A DNA stretch of 64,000 nt from Oscillospiraceae bacterium (GTDB lineage Bacteria; Bacillota; Clostridia; Oscillospirales; Acutalibacteraceae): the NCBI GenBank assembly GCA_031288555.1, contig JAITRE010000019.1:1-64000 (forward strand), written 5' to 3'. Of this stretch, positions 1-9,456 are shown in pieces. The first letter of the stretch is position 1; the number at the start of each line of letters is the position of its first letter. A program made the translations under genes and the position numbers. Below the pieces are notes generated by a model. It was not told the origin of the DNA. It searched no databases and worked only from the letters and a program-made list of their open reading frames with translations.

Positions 1-793
1 GTGCTTCTTTTCTTTTTTTACTTTCCTTAGAGTTAAGTTGCGGATCGAAAATATCTATATTGTTATTTAAGGTTTCGATTTCTTTTGCAAATTCATTTTC
101 TTGTTTTACTAATAAACTTAGTTGGTTTTGAAATTTTTCATCATCTTCAAACTTTGATATTGTTGTTGCTACTGCTGCTATTTGTTGTTTACAATAACTC
201 ATTTCTTCAGTTATACAGCTTACTTGTTTTTTAAGTTTTGCATTTTCTTGATCTCTTTCTTCCAGTTGTTTTGATAAATTAGTATTTTGTTCTTTTAATT
301 TTTCATTTCTTGCTTTAAGCGTTGTATCATTTAATTTTTTTCTATTAGTTTCTACTTTTAATTTTTCATTTTCTACTTCTAAAACTTTAACTCTTTCCAT
401 TAATTTTTGATTTTCTTCTTTTAATAAATTATCCTGAGGTGGTTGACAAGGTTCTTTGACTTTTTCGTTTTCACTTTCGGGAACTTTTGCAAAAAGTTTA
501 TTATCTAATAAAACGTTTTTGCTTATATATACAGGGTTTGCAAGATGTTTTAAATCGGTTTGTAAAAGAATAATTGGGTTTTCTTCATTAACAATAAATT
601 CAGTTGCAATTTTCTGTCCACCAATTTTATTAAAAGATGCTATTGGTATCCCCGTGAAAGCTGGAAAGCTCTGGACTATACCACTACTGTTAACACACTT
701 ATATTTAACAGCACTTGATATAATAGAGCTAGAGCATATTGTGCCTAAAGCTAAAAATAACGACAAGATCCTTTTTCCTAGTAACTTTTTCAT
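1..793 (-). CDS. secreted coiled-coil protein, C-terminus beyond window
   Basis: An open frame starts at ATG 791-793 on the minus strand and stays open for 264 codons to the left edge, so the C-terminus is missing. A good AGGAG site lies about 13 bases upstream. The N-terminus (MKKLLGKRILSLFLALGT) is a typical signal peptide with a Lys/Arg start and hydrophobic core. After about residue 110 the protein is a Lys/Glu/Asn-rich heptad-like coiled coil. No enzyme motif is visible. It resembles in style, but not in recognisable sequence, the sortase-anchored coiled-coil proteins at 11-18 kb; whether it has a C-terminal anchor cannot be seen here. Confidence 0.8.
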   Translation of the reverse strand, partial: MKKLLGKRILSLFLALGTICSSSIISSAVKYKCVNSSGIVQSFPAFTGIPIASFNKIGGQKIATEFIVNEENPIILLQTDLKHLANPVYISKNVLLDNKLFAKVPESENEKVKEPCQPPQDNLLKEENQKLMERVKVLEVENEKLKVETNRKKLNDTTLKARNEKLKEQNTNLSKQLEERDQENAKLKKQVSCITEEMSYCKQQIAAVATTISKFEDDEKFQNQLSLLVKQENEFAKEIETLNNNIDIFDPQLNSKESKKRKEA

Positions 794-1242
794 AATAAAA
801 ATAAACACTCCTAAAATATGTTTCTTTAAAATTAAATTTTATAAAGTTTTAAAATAATTTAATTTTAAAGTAAAATAATTAAATTTAGCTAAAAAGTTAT
901 TGCTTTATATTTTAAAATTTTTAAGATAATTTTTAAATATTATAAACTAATTTTAGCTATACGCAAATAATATCATATAAGGTCGTATGAGTGATGTTGA
1001 AATTTGTCGAAAATAGTTTTTTATCATAGGAATGAATTGTTTAAAGACGTTAATCTTTGAAATTTTAAAGTATAGAATCATAAAAGCACAGAAAAGTTCC
1101 TATAAAATTTTAAAATGCAATTTAGATAAAACGTCTTTAACAGATTTTCAATTTTTTAATTCCCAAAGTTCATCTTGTTTGTATTTTAATTATTTGTTAT
1201 AGTAATAAAAGCTTTATTTTTAAATGTAAAATCAAATTCTGC
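794..1242. other. AT-rich intergenic region
   Basis: About 450 bases between the divergent coiled-coil gene and the tRNA pair. I see no gene. It contains one 11-base inverted repeat (listed separately) and long A/T runs. Confidence 0.6.
1041..1140. repeat. inverted repeat, possible structured RNA
   Basis: TTAAAGACGTT at 1041-1051 is matched by its reverse complement AACGTCTTTAA at 1130-1140, and inside it TATAG (1070-1074 area) can pair with CTATA (about 1100-1104). This could be a long hairpin of about 100 nt. In such AT-rich DNA chance is possible, and I recognise no RNA family. Confidence 0.3.
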
Positions 1243-1329
1243 GCTGGTGTGGTGGAATAGGCAGACACAAGGGACTTAAAATCCCTCGGTAGCAATACTG
1301 TACCGGTTCAAGTCCGGTCACCAGCACCA
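1243..1329 (+). tRNA. tRNA-Leu (anticodon UAA)
   Basis: The acceptor stem GCTGGTG pairs with CACCAGC, the CCA end is encoded, and a long variable arm typical of tRNA-Leu is present. The anticodon loop inside GGGACTTAAAATCCC gives TAA. It sits 15 bases ahead of tRNA-Ala, so the two are probably one transcript. Confidence 0.97.
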
Positions 1330-1344
1330 TACTCAAAAGAAGAG

Positions 1345-1420
<76 letters not shown>

Positions 1421-1957
1421 AATTTAAAACGAACATTTTAAGTTAACACAATTTATTTTTTAAAAATAAATCTGTTTGTTATGCTTTTGTGTTTGAACAA
1501 GATTTCTATTGTATTTAAATTAAAGTTATACTAATTATGTGAAAGCACGCAACAAATTATTTGGTGTTTTTATGTAAAAATATAAAAGTTTGTATCATGA
1601 AAATACAGTTTTTGATATTTGCTACATATATTAGTTGTTTATATTTTTAAATAATTTTCTTTAAAAGTTACCGCAGTTTAAAATTTTATTTCAATATTTA
1701 AAAAATATATTAACAACTTATTAATATGATTTTAAATTTTTACAAATATGTAATTTAAAAAATTTATTTCTATGTTTTACCAAATTAATTTTACATAATA
1801 TTTTTATAATCGCCTTTAAACATTAAAAATTGTAATTAAAGCTTAATAAAAAATTTAGAGAACTGTAGCAACGTAATGATTTATTACATATGTTGTAAAA
1901 AAGTATTACGATTATTTTTTATTTATTTAAAATTTATATCATAATGTAATAAAAAAT

Positions 1958-1986
1958 TTGACTTAAAAGCAATAAATGAATAAAAT
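1958..1986 (+). promoter_or_regulatory. putative sigma-A promoter for the 3D-domain gene
   Basis: TTGACT at 1958-1963, 17-base spacer, TAAAAT at 1981-1986. It would give a leader of about 165 nt before the ATG at 2159. Confidence 0.45.
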
Positions 1987-1992
1987 AAGATT

Positions 1993-2108
1993 ATTAGGTA
2001 ACGATATTATTAAAATTATTTTAAGCAATTGTTATCTAATTTTAAATTTGAATTTACAAATTATTTGGTTGAATTAACTAAATTTTATTTTATTTTTTAG
2101 TTAATTCT
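1993..2108 (+). promoter_or_regulatory. leader with two hairpins
   Basis: Hairpin 1 pairs ATTAGGTAAC (1993-2002) with GTTATCTAAT (2031-2040), one G-U pair. Hairpin 2 is a perfect 12-base stem GAATTAACTAAA (2071-2082) with TTTAGTTAATTC (2097-2108). Both lie between the putative promoter and the ribosome site. It may be an attenuator or stability element; no known riboswitch consensus is recognised. Confidence 0.4.
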
Positions 2109-2158
2109 CTAAATATTTTATTTAATCGTTTTAAATTTTTTAAAATAAGGGAGATATT

Positions 2159-3397
2159 ATGAAATTTTATAATAAGAAATTTCTCAAAAATAATTACAAA
2201 AAAGTTACATCTTTGACATTAATGAGTGCTTTTTTTGTTGTGGGTACCGCATCTGTATCAGGCTACAAATTTATCAAAATAATTGATGAAAATGTTGACG
2301 AAAGCAAAGAAACAGTGTGTTTTGTAAAGTCGAACAAAGATCCAGAAATTCTTTTGCAACAAGCTGGAATTTTTGTAGGAAAAAAAGATCGTGTTTTTAG
2401 TGATGATAATTTGAATTTAATTAAAATAACCCGTGCAATTCCAATTAAAGTGGTAACTTCAAATGCATCTATTGAATATAATGGCGTACCTGCTTCTGTT
2501 GAAGAGATTTTATCTCAAAATAATATATCTATTTCTGACAGCAAGCCAGATTCTTATGAAATTTCCTACATTAAAAAAGATTCTAATATTATTGTAGAGG
2601 TAAAAAGATTTTTTGACATAGAAATAGAGGAGGTTGATTTTAAAACTAAAAAACTTCGTGTTCCTGAAGGCAATATAAAAGAAACACTTGAATTTGCAAA
2701 CATTAAGCTTGGGGAGTTTGATGAATGCAGCGAAAAGCTAGAAAAAAAAGTTTGTGACGATATGAAAATATTTATTAATAGAGTAGAGTTTAAAAAAGAC
2801 ACGTGCAAGAAAGAAATTGATTTTAAAACAATAGAAAAAGAATCAGAAAATGTCAAAAGTGCTAATGAAGTTTTACAAGAAGGTTGCAAGGGTGAAAAAG
2901 AAATTGTAAAAGAAGAAAAATTTGTTAATGGAAAACTTGTAGAGAAAACTAAAATTTCTAGTAAAATTACAAAAAAACCAATAGACAAAATTATCCTTGT
3001 TCCACCAAAAAACAAGACAAAACAAAAACACGGCAATGTAAATTCAAATTTTTTAATAAATAATGACTCTAACACTGTAACAAGTTCTGATGGGAGAACT
3101 TTTAAAATTTTAAAAACATGTCAAGGAACTTGCACCGCTTATACTACAGCTGATTCTTCCTCTTACACTTCTACGGGAATTGTGCCTTATAGAGGCATTG
3201 TTGCTGTAAACCCAAAGGAAATTAGTTATGGAAGTTTAGTATTTGTAGAAGGGTACGGTTTGTTTGTCGCTTCTGACACAGGTGGTTCTCTTCTTAGAGG
3301 AAAAGTTAAGCTTGATATATTTATGGATACCACAGAAGAATGTAATAAATTTGGTGTGCAACATTTAACATATCATATCGTTTTTCCAGATAAATAA
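2159..3397 (+). CDS. YabE/Rpf-like wall hydrolase: DUF348, G5 and 3D domains
   Basis: 412 aa, preceded by AAGGGAG. A membrane or signal segment near residues 18-40 exports it. Ubiquitin-like DUF348 segments with the (I/V)...A.I..NG pattern follow, then a G5-like region (residues about 200-270), then a C-terminal 3D domain from about residue 315 (GTCTAYTT, GIVAVNPKEI, VASDTGGSLLRGKVKLDIFM). The Asp residues of the DTGG and LDIF motifs are the family's metal/active-site acids. Related proteins (B. subtilis YabE and other Rpf-like proteins) are peptidoglycan-lytic transglycosylases. It stands alone and has a structured leader. Confidence 0.87.
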   Translation: MKFYNKKFLKNNYKKVTSLTLMSAFFVVGTASVSGYKFIKIIDENVDESKETVCFVKSNKDPEILLQQAGIFVGKKDRVFSDDNLNLIKITRAIPIKVVTSNASIEYNGVPASVEEILSQNNISISDSKPDSYEISYIKKDSNIIVEVKRFFDIEIEEVDFKTKKLRVPEGNIKETLEFANIKLGEFDECSEKLEKKVCDDMKIFINRVEFKKDTCKKEIDFKTIEKESENVKSANEVLQEGCKGEKEIVKEEKFVNGKLVEKTKISSKITKKPIDKIILVPPKNKTKQKHGNVNSNFLINNDSNTVTSSDGRTFKILKTCQGTCTAYTTADSSSYTSTGIVPYRGIVAVNPKEISYGSLVFVEGYGLFVASDTGGSLLRGKVKLDIFMDTTEECNKFGVQHLTYHIVFPDK

Positions 3398-3403
3398 ATT
3401 TTT

Positions 3404-3434
3404 ATTGGATTTGATAAACTTCATCAGATCCAAT
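3404..3434 (+). terminator. stem-loop after 3D-domain gene
   Basis: ATTGGATTTGAT pairs with ATCAGATCCAAT over 12 positions (one G-U) seven bases after the stop codon. There is no clear T run after it, so it may be a weak terminator or a 3' end-stabilising hairpin. Confidence 0.5.
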
Positions 3435-3554
3435 AATCTACATAAATAGTCAAATTTCGTAGATGATTTAAAGTTATATTTAGAATGTATAATTTATTTT
3501 ATTTTAATTTAAGTAAATTTAGATGTATTTATTTTTAACACTGTTGACATACTT

Positions 3555-3584
3555 TTGACATATTTTTTAAAAATAGTGTAGTAT
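3555..3584 (+). promoter_or_regulatory. putative sigma-A promoter
   Basis: TTGACA at 3555-3560, 18-base spacer, TAGTAT at 3579-3584. The only downstream gene on this strand is the GT8 glycosyltransferase. Confidence 0.45.
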
Positions 3585-4004
3585 TGTATTTGTAAAACTT
3601 GATAATTATATAATTTTCAGAATTTAAATTTTATCAATTTAATTTTTAAAGTAGAGTCAGCCAGGAATTTTAGTAAATTAATATTAAACTTAAATTTAAA
3701 AAATTTTAATTCTAAGTTTGAATACTAGAATAAATCTAACAATGTTTTATTATTTAACCAGTTTTAAAGTGAAGTACTTTGTTTTTTAAAAGTTTTTATC
3801 CTGCAAAAAATCTTATTAAATTTTAATTTATTATTATGCTTATTTTATTTTTAAAATTTTTAAGTTTAAATGCAAAATGTAGCTAGCCAATTTAAAATTT
3901 TAATTTAATTTAAAAAATATTGCTTAATTCACACTAAGCTATTGGAAGGATTTATTGTATAGTTTTGTAATTTAAGATTTTATAAACGTAGAGGAAGTGT
4001 TTTT

Positions 4005-5069
4005 TTGAAACTTTTGACAGGCAAAAATAAATATATTAAAATGTCTATTTTGGCTTTTTTAATGATTATGTTTTTAATATTTGCTTTTTTATTTGCTCCT
4101 AAAATTAAAAGATTTTTACAAAATAGAAGCAGAGGCAATATTGTTTGGGGAGAGCCAGACAAAGAACAGGATTCTACTCAAGGTGTTCCTCTTGTGATAA
4201 CTATAGATGATGGGTATTGTCTGCAAGCTGTTGTTATGCTTACATCTTTGATGGAAAATGCCGAAGAAAACACTTTTTACAAAATAGATGTTTTAGTTCC
4301 TAATGAATTTAGCGAAGATAGTAAAAAAAAGATTTTGTCTATTCAAGAGACTTATGGAAAAAATTGTAAAATAGAGTTTATTAATATGAAAAACTGTTTT
4401 ACTAATTCTTATATATCGAAGCATTTTACAAATACTGTTTATTATAGACTTCGAATTCCAGATGTTTTGCAAACAAGAAAAAGATGTATTTATCTTGATG
4501 CAGATATGATTGTTAATTCAGATTTAACAGAGCTGTATGATGTTGATTTACACGATAAATGGCTTGGTGGGGTTGCAGATTCTGTTAGGGGATATAAAAA
4601 TGAAAAAGAACGTGTCAAGAGAGAATCTTACAGAAAAAGTTTTGAAATAGAGAGCCTTCAAGAATATATTAATTCGGGAGTTTTACTTTTAGATCTTGAT
4701 GTTTTAAGAAAAAACAATATAGAAGAAAAATTTGAAGCTTTTCTTAAAAAATACAAAGACCCTTCTCAACACGATCAAACTGTAATAAATTCAGTATGTT
4801 ATGGAAAAATTTTAAGCTTACCACTTAAATTTAACACTCAGGCTTTCATGTATACTCATAAGGCATATGGTAAAGATGAAGAAAAGTTTTCTCAAATTTT
4901 TCCTCAAAAAGAATGGGAAGAAGCTTGGGAAAATCCTCGCATAATACATTTTGCTGGTGAAAAACCTTGGAACGATCCTTCGACGTTTTGGATTGAAAAG
5001 TGGTGGAACACAGCTAGAAAAACTCAATATTGGAAAGAAATTGTTGAAAAATTTAGAACTACAAAATAA
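4005..5069 (+). CDS. membrane-anchored family 8 glycosyltransferase
   Basis: 354 aa with TTG start; GAGGAAG lies upstream at suitable spacing. An N-terminal membrane helix (about residues 11-32) is followed by a GT8 fold: VITIDDGY near 65, the donor/metal motif YLDADMIVN near 165 (DxD), INSGVLLLDLD near 225, HDQTVIN near 260 and HFAGEKPW near 315. The family transfers glucose or galactose from a UDP-sugar with retention. In Gram-positive bacteria such enzymes modify surface polysaccharide or glycoproteins; the acceptor cannot be told from sequence. Monocistronic. Confidence 0.88.
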   Translation: MKLLTGKNKYIKMSILAFLMIMFLIFAFLFAPKIKRFLQNRSRGNIVWGEPDKEQDSTQGVPLVITIDDGYCLQAVVMLTSLMENAEENTFYKIDVLVPNEFSEDSKKKILSIQETYGKNCKIEFINMKNCFTNSYISKHFTNTVYYRLRIPDVLQTRKRCIYLDADMIVNSDLTELYDVDLHDKWLGGVADSVRGYKNEKERVKRESYRKSFEIESLQEYINSGVLLLDLDVLRKNNIEEKFEAFLKKYKDPSQHDQTVINSVCYGKILSLPLKFNTQAFMYTHKAYGKDEEKFSQIFPQKEWEEAWENPRIIHFAGEKPWNDPSTFWIEKWWNTARKTQYWKEIVEKFRTTK

Positions 5070-5169
5070 AGTGGTAGTTTAAAAATTTTAAATTAGCAAA
5101 AGCAGTATTTTAAAAACGATCAATGAAATAATTATAGCTAAGAAGAAAATATCTTTATTTTAAATTTAA

Positions 5170-5886
5170 TTATGTTTTTTTGTTTAAATTTTTGTTTTTA
5201 AAACAAGTTAAGGCTTGCTTTGCAGCTTGTTGTTGAGCTTCTTTTTTGCTCTTACCCATTCCTTTTCCTATGACTTTATCGTTAATTCTGACTTCAGACC
5301 AAAATTGTTTTGCGTGATCAGGCCCGTTTTGTCCGACCATAACATAGCTTAATTTTTCTTCAGGATTACGTTGAACAACTTCTTGAAGTATAGTTTTATA
5401 ATCTTCAAGATTGTTTATTTTAGGTTTTTTCATTTCTGGTAAAATAAATCTTAAAATAAAATCACGAGCTTTTTTAATGCCGCCATCTAGATAAATAGCA
5501 GCTATAATGGCTTCAAAAGCATCTGCTAAAACAGACGGTAATTCATTGCCTTTAGAACTTTTTTCACCTTTACTCATTATTAAAAATTTACTAACGTCAA
5601 TAGATTTTGAAAATTCGCAAAGTGTTTTTTCGCAAACTAAAGAAGATCTAAGTTTAGTTAAGTCACCCTCTGGCAGTGAAGGGTAGTGAGAAAAAATATA
5701 AACAGAAACAACTAAGCTTAGCACGGAATCTCCTAAAAATTCTAAACGTTCATTGCTTTCACACAGACCTTTTGTTTCATTTGCAAACGAAGAATGTGTT
5801 AAAGCAGTTAAAATATAATTTTTTTTATTAAATTTGTATTTAAGACGCCTTTCAAACTCTTCATAATTTATATTTATTTTATACAC
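5170..5886 (-). CDS. rnc: ribonuclease III
   Basis: 238 aa, GTG start with GGAGGA nine bases upstream. The catalytic domain carries the signature ERLEFLGDSVL at about 46-56 and the second acidic cluster DAFEAIIAAIYLDGG near 118-132. A double-stranded RNA binding domain fills the C-terminus (about 160-230, ending in KKEAQQQAAKQAL). It cleaves double-stranded RNA in rRNA processing and mRNA decay. Length is normal. The usual neighbours smc and ftsY are absent here. Confidence 0.97.
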   Translation of the reverse strand: MYKININYEEFERRLKYKFNKKNYILTALTHSSFANETKGLCESNERLEFLGDSVLSLVVSVYIFSHYPSLPEGDLTKLRSSLVCEKTLCEFSKSIDVSKFLIMSKGEKSSKGNELPSVLADAFEAIIAAIYLDGGIKKARDFILRFILPEMKKPKINNLEDYKTILQEVVQRNPEEKLSYVMVGQNGPDHAKQFWSEVRINDKVIGKGMGKSKKEAQQQAAKQALTCFKNKNLNKKT

Positions 5887-6287
5887 TTTAAAAAGTCCTC
5901 CGGTGCTTAATAATCAAGCAGCAAATAAACTTATAATTTAAAAAATTTATTTGCATACTAAACTTTACAATTAAAAGCAAATTTATTCAATACAAATTAT
6001 ATAGTTTTTATTATTAATTAATTTTAAATTAGCTTTTGTCAGAAAAATTTAATTTAAAAATCTGCAACGCTATTTTTTTATTAAAATTTTTAAATAGCTG
6101 AATTTTTAAAAAGTGTCTTCAAGAAAAATTAAAATTTTTATGTAAGTTTTAAATAATAAATTCAATTTACTTTGTACATTTTAAATAATTTTTATAATAT
6201 AAGCTTTATTATCTTTTATCAAAAAAGTGAAGCAATAAAATTTTATTTTTATTGCACACTTCTAATAATCATTATTTAAGTTAAACT
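5887..6287. other. AT-rich gap between secA end and rnc start
   Basis: 400 bases without a gene or a recognisable terminator; only A/T-rich sequence is seen. It must hold the rnc promoter, but no clear -35/-10 pair stands out. Confidence 0.5.
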
Positions 6288-9080
6288 TTAAAAGTTTTCA
6301 TTATCAAATTTTCCACAGCATCTTTTATATTTTTTGCCGCTGCCGCAGTTACATTGTTCATTTCTGCCTTGTTTAATGTGCCTTTTAATTTTATTTGACG
6401 GAGTAATGTCACTTGCAAATTCGCTAGAATCAGAAGACGAAACAGGGACTCTAACAGTATCTTTGTTTTTGAGAGGTTCATCTTTGTGAGAAGAAGCAGA
6501 ACCTTGCTGACCAACTTTTGCTGTAAGCAGAATTTTAGTTGTATCTTCTATAATTGAAGCTATCATTTCATCAAACATAGCAAAACCTTCGAATCTATAT
6601 TCAACAGCAGGGTCCTTTTGGCTATAAGCACGCAAGCGTATGCCTTGTTTTAATTCTTCCATAGCATCTATATGATCCATCCATTTGTTGTCGACATTTT
6701 TCAATAAAACTATACGTTCCACTTCTCTGGCCAGCTCTTCTCCTAAATTTTCTTCTCGTTTTTTATACAAGTTTAAGGCTTTCTCTTGAAGTTTTTTAAC
6801 AATATTACTCGTTTGTAGTTTTTTAATTTCACTTTCTGAAAGTTTTAAATCTTCTTCAGTTAACAACCAACCAAAAAAATAATCACGAAGCCCTTGGAAA
6901 TTCCAATTTTCTTCATAATTCTCACTTGGCAAATATCTATTAACTATACCAGCAATGGCGTCTGATATCATTTTTATAATTTGTTCTCGTATATTATCTC
7001 CATTTAGAACACGATCTCTTTGAGTGTACATAATTTCGCGTTGTTTGCTAAGAACATCATCATACTGAAGCACACTTTTACGAGATTGAAAGTTTCTTCC
7101 TTCAACAATTCTCTGAGCAGATTCTACACGATTCGAAATTAACTTACTATCGATAGGCTCGTCTTCTTTACAGTCCATGGCTTCCATGACTTTTTTCATT
7201 CTATCTCCAGCAAATAAACGCATTAAATCGTCTTCTAAAGACAGATAAAATCTAGTAGTTCCAGGGTCACCTTGCCTACCAGCCCTACCTCTTAACTGGT
7301 TGTCTATACGTCTAGACTCATGGCGTTCGGTGCCCATTATAAATAACCCGCCAATTTTCTTCACTTCATCGGATTCTTTTTTTGTAATTTCTTTATATTT
7401 ATTCACAAGTTCTGAATAAGTTTTTCTTGCTTTTAAAATTCCTTCGTCAGTAGTGTCAGCAAAACCTGTTGCAGCATTTATTAAGTCTTCAGTAAAACCA
7501 AGCCGACGCATTTCAGATTTTGCTAAAAAATCTGCGTTACCCCCAAGCTTAATATCTGTTCCACGACCTGCCATATTAGTTGCTATAGTAACAGCGCCTT
7601 TTTTGCCAGCTTGAGCGACAATTTCAGCTTCTTTTTCGTGATACTTAGCATTTAAAATGTTGTGTTTAATACCAGATTTAGATAATAATTCACTAAGTTC
7701 CTCCGATTTATCAATAGAAATCGTGCCCACAAGAACAGGTTGTCCACTCTTATGACATTCTTGTATATCCCTAATAACAGCTTTGAATTTACCAGCTTCT
7801 GTTTTAAATAAAGAATCAACATGGTCAATACGTAAAACAGGATTGTTGGTTGGTATTTCAATAACATCTAATTTATAAATTTCTCTAAACTCTTCTTCTT
7901 CTGTTACACCAGTACCTGTCATGCCCGAAAGTTTGCTGTATAGCCTAAAGTAATTTTGAAAAGTAACTGTTGCTAAAGTTTTTGATTCTCTTTCAATTTT
8001 TACGCCTTCTTTTGCTTCAATTGCTTGATGTAAGCCTTCGTTGTAACGCCTACCCTGCATCAAACGACCCGTGTGTTCGTCAACAATTATAATTTCTCCA
8101 TCTTTTACAACATATTCTATATTTTTCTTCATAACTCCGTACGCTTTAACAGCTTGATTTATGTGATGCTGTATGCTAACGTTGTCGGCATCTGTTAAAT
8201 TTTCGATATTAAAAAATTTTTCAGCTTTCTTAACACCTCTAGGAGTAAGTGTCGCTGTTTTGGACTTTTCATCAACTATATAATCTGCATCTTTATAAAG
8301 TTCGTCATTATCTTCTTTTGTATCCATCTCTGCCACAGTAACAGGTGTTAAATCTTTTGCAAAATTATTTGCCACTTCATAAAGCTTGGTTGATTTTTCA
8401 CCCGGACCAGATATTATCAAAGGAGTTCTTGCTTCATCAATTAAAATAGAATCTACTTCATCTATAATAACAAAATTATGCCCTCTTTGAACTTTTTCGT
8501 CTTTGTGACTAACCATATTGTCGCGCAAATAGTCAAACCCGAGCTCGTTGTTAGTTGAATAAGTTATGTCAGCCTTATAAGCTTCCTTTTTAGGATCATT
8601 CGGCATATTAGGAACTACCACGCCAACGGTTTGACCTAAAAATCTAAATATTTTTCCCATAAGGTCGGCATCACGTCTTGCAAGGTAATCATTAACAGTT
8701 ATAACGTGAACTCCAAGACCAGTTAACGAATTTAAATATGCAGGTAAAGTTTCAACAAGGGTCTTACCTTCACCAGTTCTCATTTCAGCAATTCTACCTT
8801 GATGTAAAACGATTCCACCTATTATTTGAACAGGAAAGTGGCGCATACCTAAAACACGATCAGCTGCTTCTCTACAAACAGCGAATGCTTCTGGCAAAAT
8901 ATCATCAAGAGTTTCTCCATTCGCCAGTCTTTTTTTAAAAACGCCAGTTTGAGCCTTTAAATCTTCATCACTCATGTCAAGATATTTTTTTTCAAGGGAT
9001 AAAACAGAATTTTTTATAGGTTCTATTCGTCTTAACTCTCTTTTACTATAATTTCCAAAAAAACTTTTCAGAAAGTTCAA
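6288..9080 (-). CDS. secA: SecA preprotein translocase ATPase
   Basis: 930 aa from the TTG at 9078-9080, chosen because GAGAGGTG lies seven bases upstream; a longer frame to 9119 lacks a ribosome site. Nucleotide-binding motif MRTGEGKTL near residue 90, DEVDSILIDEARTPLIISG near 195, TNMAGRGTDIKLGG, and GRAGRQGDPG. The C-terminal zinc motif CNCGSGKKYKRCCG (SecB/phospholipid binding type) is intact. It drives export through SecYEG, and would serve the many signal-peptide proteins in this window. A 54-aa membrane protein lies 67 bases upstream in the same direction. Confidence 0.98.
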   Translation of the reverse strand: MNFLKSFFGNYSKRELRRIEPIKNSVLSLEKKYLDMSDEDLKAQTGVFKKRLANGETLDDILPEAFAVCREAADRVLGMRHFPVQIIGGIVLHQGRIAEMRTGEGKTLVETLPAYLNSLTGLGVHVITVNDYLARRDADLMGKIFRFLGQTVGVVVPNMPNDPKKEAYKADITYSTNNELGFDYLRDNMVSHKDEKVQRGHNFVIIDEVDSILIDEARTPLIISGPGEKSTKLYEVANNFAKDLTPVTVAEMDTKEDNDELYKDADYIVDEKSKTATLTPRGVKKAEKFFNIENLTDADNVSIQHHINQAVKAYGVMKKNIEYVVKDGEIIIVDEHTGRLMQGRRYNEGLHQAIEAKEGVKIERESKTLATVTFQNYFRLYSKLSGMTGTGVTEEEEFREIYKLDVIEIPTNNPVLRIDHVDSLFKTEAGKFKAVIRDIQECHKSGQPVLVGTISIDKSEELSELLSKSGIKHNILNAKYHEKEAEIVAQAGKKGAVTIATNMAGRGTDIKLGGNADFLAKSEMRRLGFTEDLINAATGFADTTDEGILKARKTYSELVNKYKEITKKESDEVKKIGGLFIMGTERHESRRIDNQLRGRAGRQGDPGTTRFYLSLEDDLMRLFAGDRMKKVMEAMDCKEDEPIDSKLISNRVESAQRIVEGRNFQSRKSVLQYDDVLSKQREIMYTQRDRVLNGDNIREQIIKMISDAIAGIVNRYLPSENYEENWNFQGLRDYFFGWLLTEEDLKLSESEIKKLQTSNIVKKLQEKALNLYKKREENLGEELAREVERIVLLKNVDNKWMDHIDAMEELKQGIRLRAYSQKDPAVEYRFEGFAMFDEMIASIIEDTTKILLTAKVGQQGSASSHKDEPLKNKDTVRVPVSSSDSSEFASDITPSNKIKRHIKQGRNEQCNCGSGKKYKRCCGKFDNENF

Positions 9081-9147
9081 TACAAAACACCTCTCTAAGC
9101 AAACGAGCCAAAGGAACAACGTTTAAAAATCATTCGTATTAAACAAA

Positions 9148-9312
9148 TTACTGTATAACACCATCGAGATAACGCTCAAGCTCCTCTTCGTCTTTTTTCT
9201 TCCTTTCACACATAACAACAATTCCCATAATCAAGCCAGCAATAACCGTTATAGCCGTTACTAAAGATAGCATACAGAAAAACATCGAGTGCCTCTCTTT
9301 TTTTCGACACAT
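9148..9312 (-). CDS. small single-pass membrane protein upstream of secA
   Basis: A 54-codon gene: ATG at 9310-9312 with a strong AAGGAGG nine bases upstream, stop at 9148-9150. The protein starts MCRKKERHSM, has one hydrophobic helix of about 24 residues (10-34), then a charged tail (CERKKKDEEELERYL). The basic N-terminus suggests the C-terminus stays outside or the helix is a signal anchor; orientation is uncertain. It lies 67 bases before secA and 144 bases after rpsT and is probably cotranscribed with secA. I do not recognise the family. Confidence 0.75.
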   Translation of the reverse strand: MCRKKERHSMFFCMLSLVTAITVIAGLIMGIVVMCERKKKDEEELERYLDGVIQ

Positions 9313-9456
9313 TATCGCAAACCCTCCTTAAGAAACACCGATAAAGCTAATCTTGCTCAATCATTTCTAAAGCTTATACAAATTTTTAATTTAGGGTTCT
9401 TTTATATAATTCCCTTAAAACAACTTAAAATACTTTAAAAAAGTTTTTATTTTCGT

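Larger units (their letters stand above)
1421..2158. other. long AT-rich region upstream of the 3D-domain gene
   Basis: About 740 bases with no gene. The only structure I can support is a sigma-A-like promoter near 1958-1986 and two hairpins in the leader that follows (listed separately). Confidence 0.6.
3398..4004. other. AT-rich region between wall hydrolase and GT8 gene
   Basis: About 600 bases without a gene. It holds a hairpin just after the upstream stop codon and a promoter-like pair at 3555-3584, which would give a leader of about 420 nt for the glycosyltransferase. A weaker hairpin AAACTTA/TAAGTTT lies near 3686-3720. Confidence 0.5.

Noticed and set aside
456-857. 133-codon plus-strand frame
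   Set aside because: It lies opposite the signal peptide and coiled-coil gene at 1-793, has no ribosome site, and its composition is that of antisense.
1041-1140. 6S RNA or other housekeeping RNA
   Set aside because: There is an inverted repeat, but I could not find the closing stem, central bubble or sequence marks of any RNA family.
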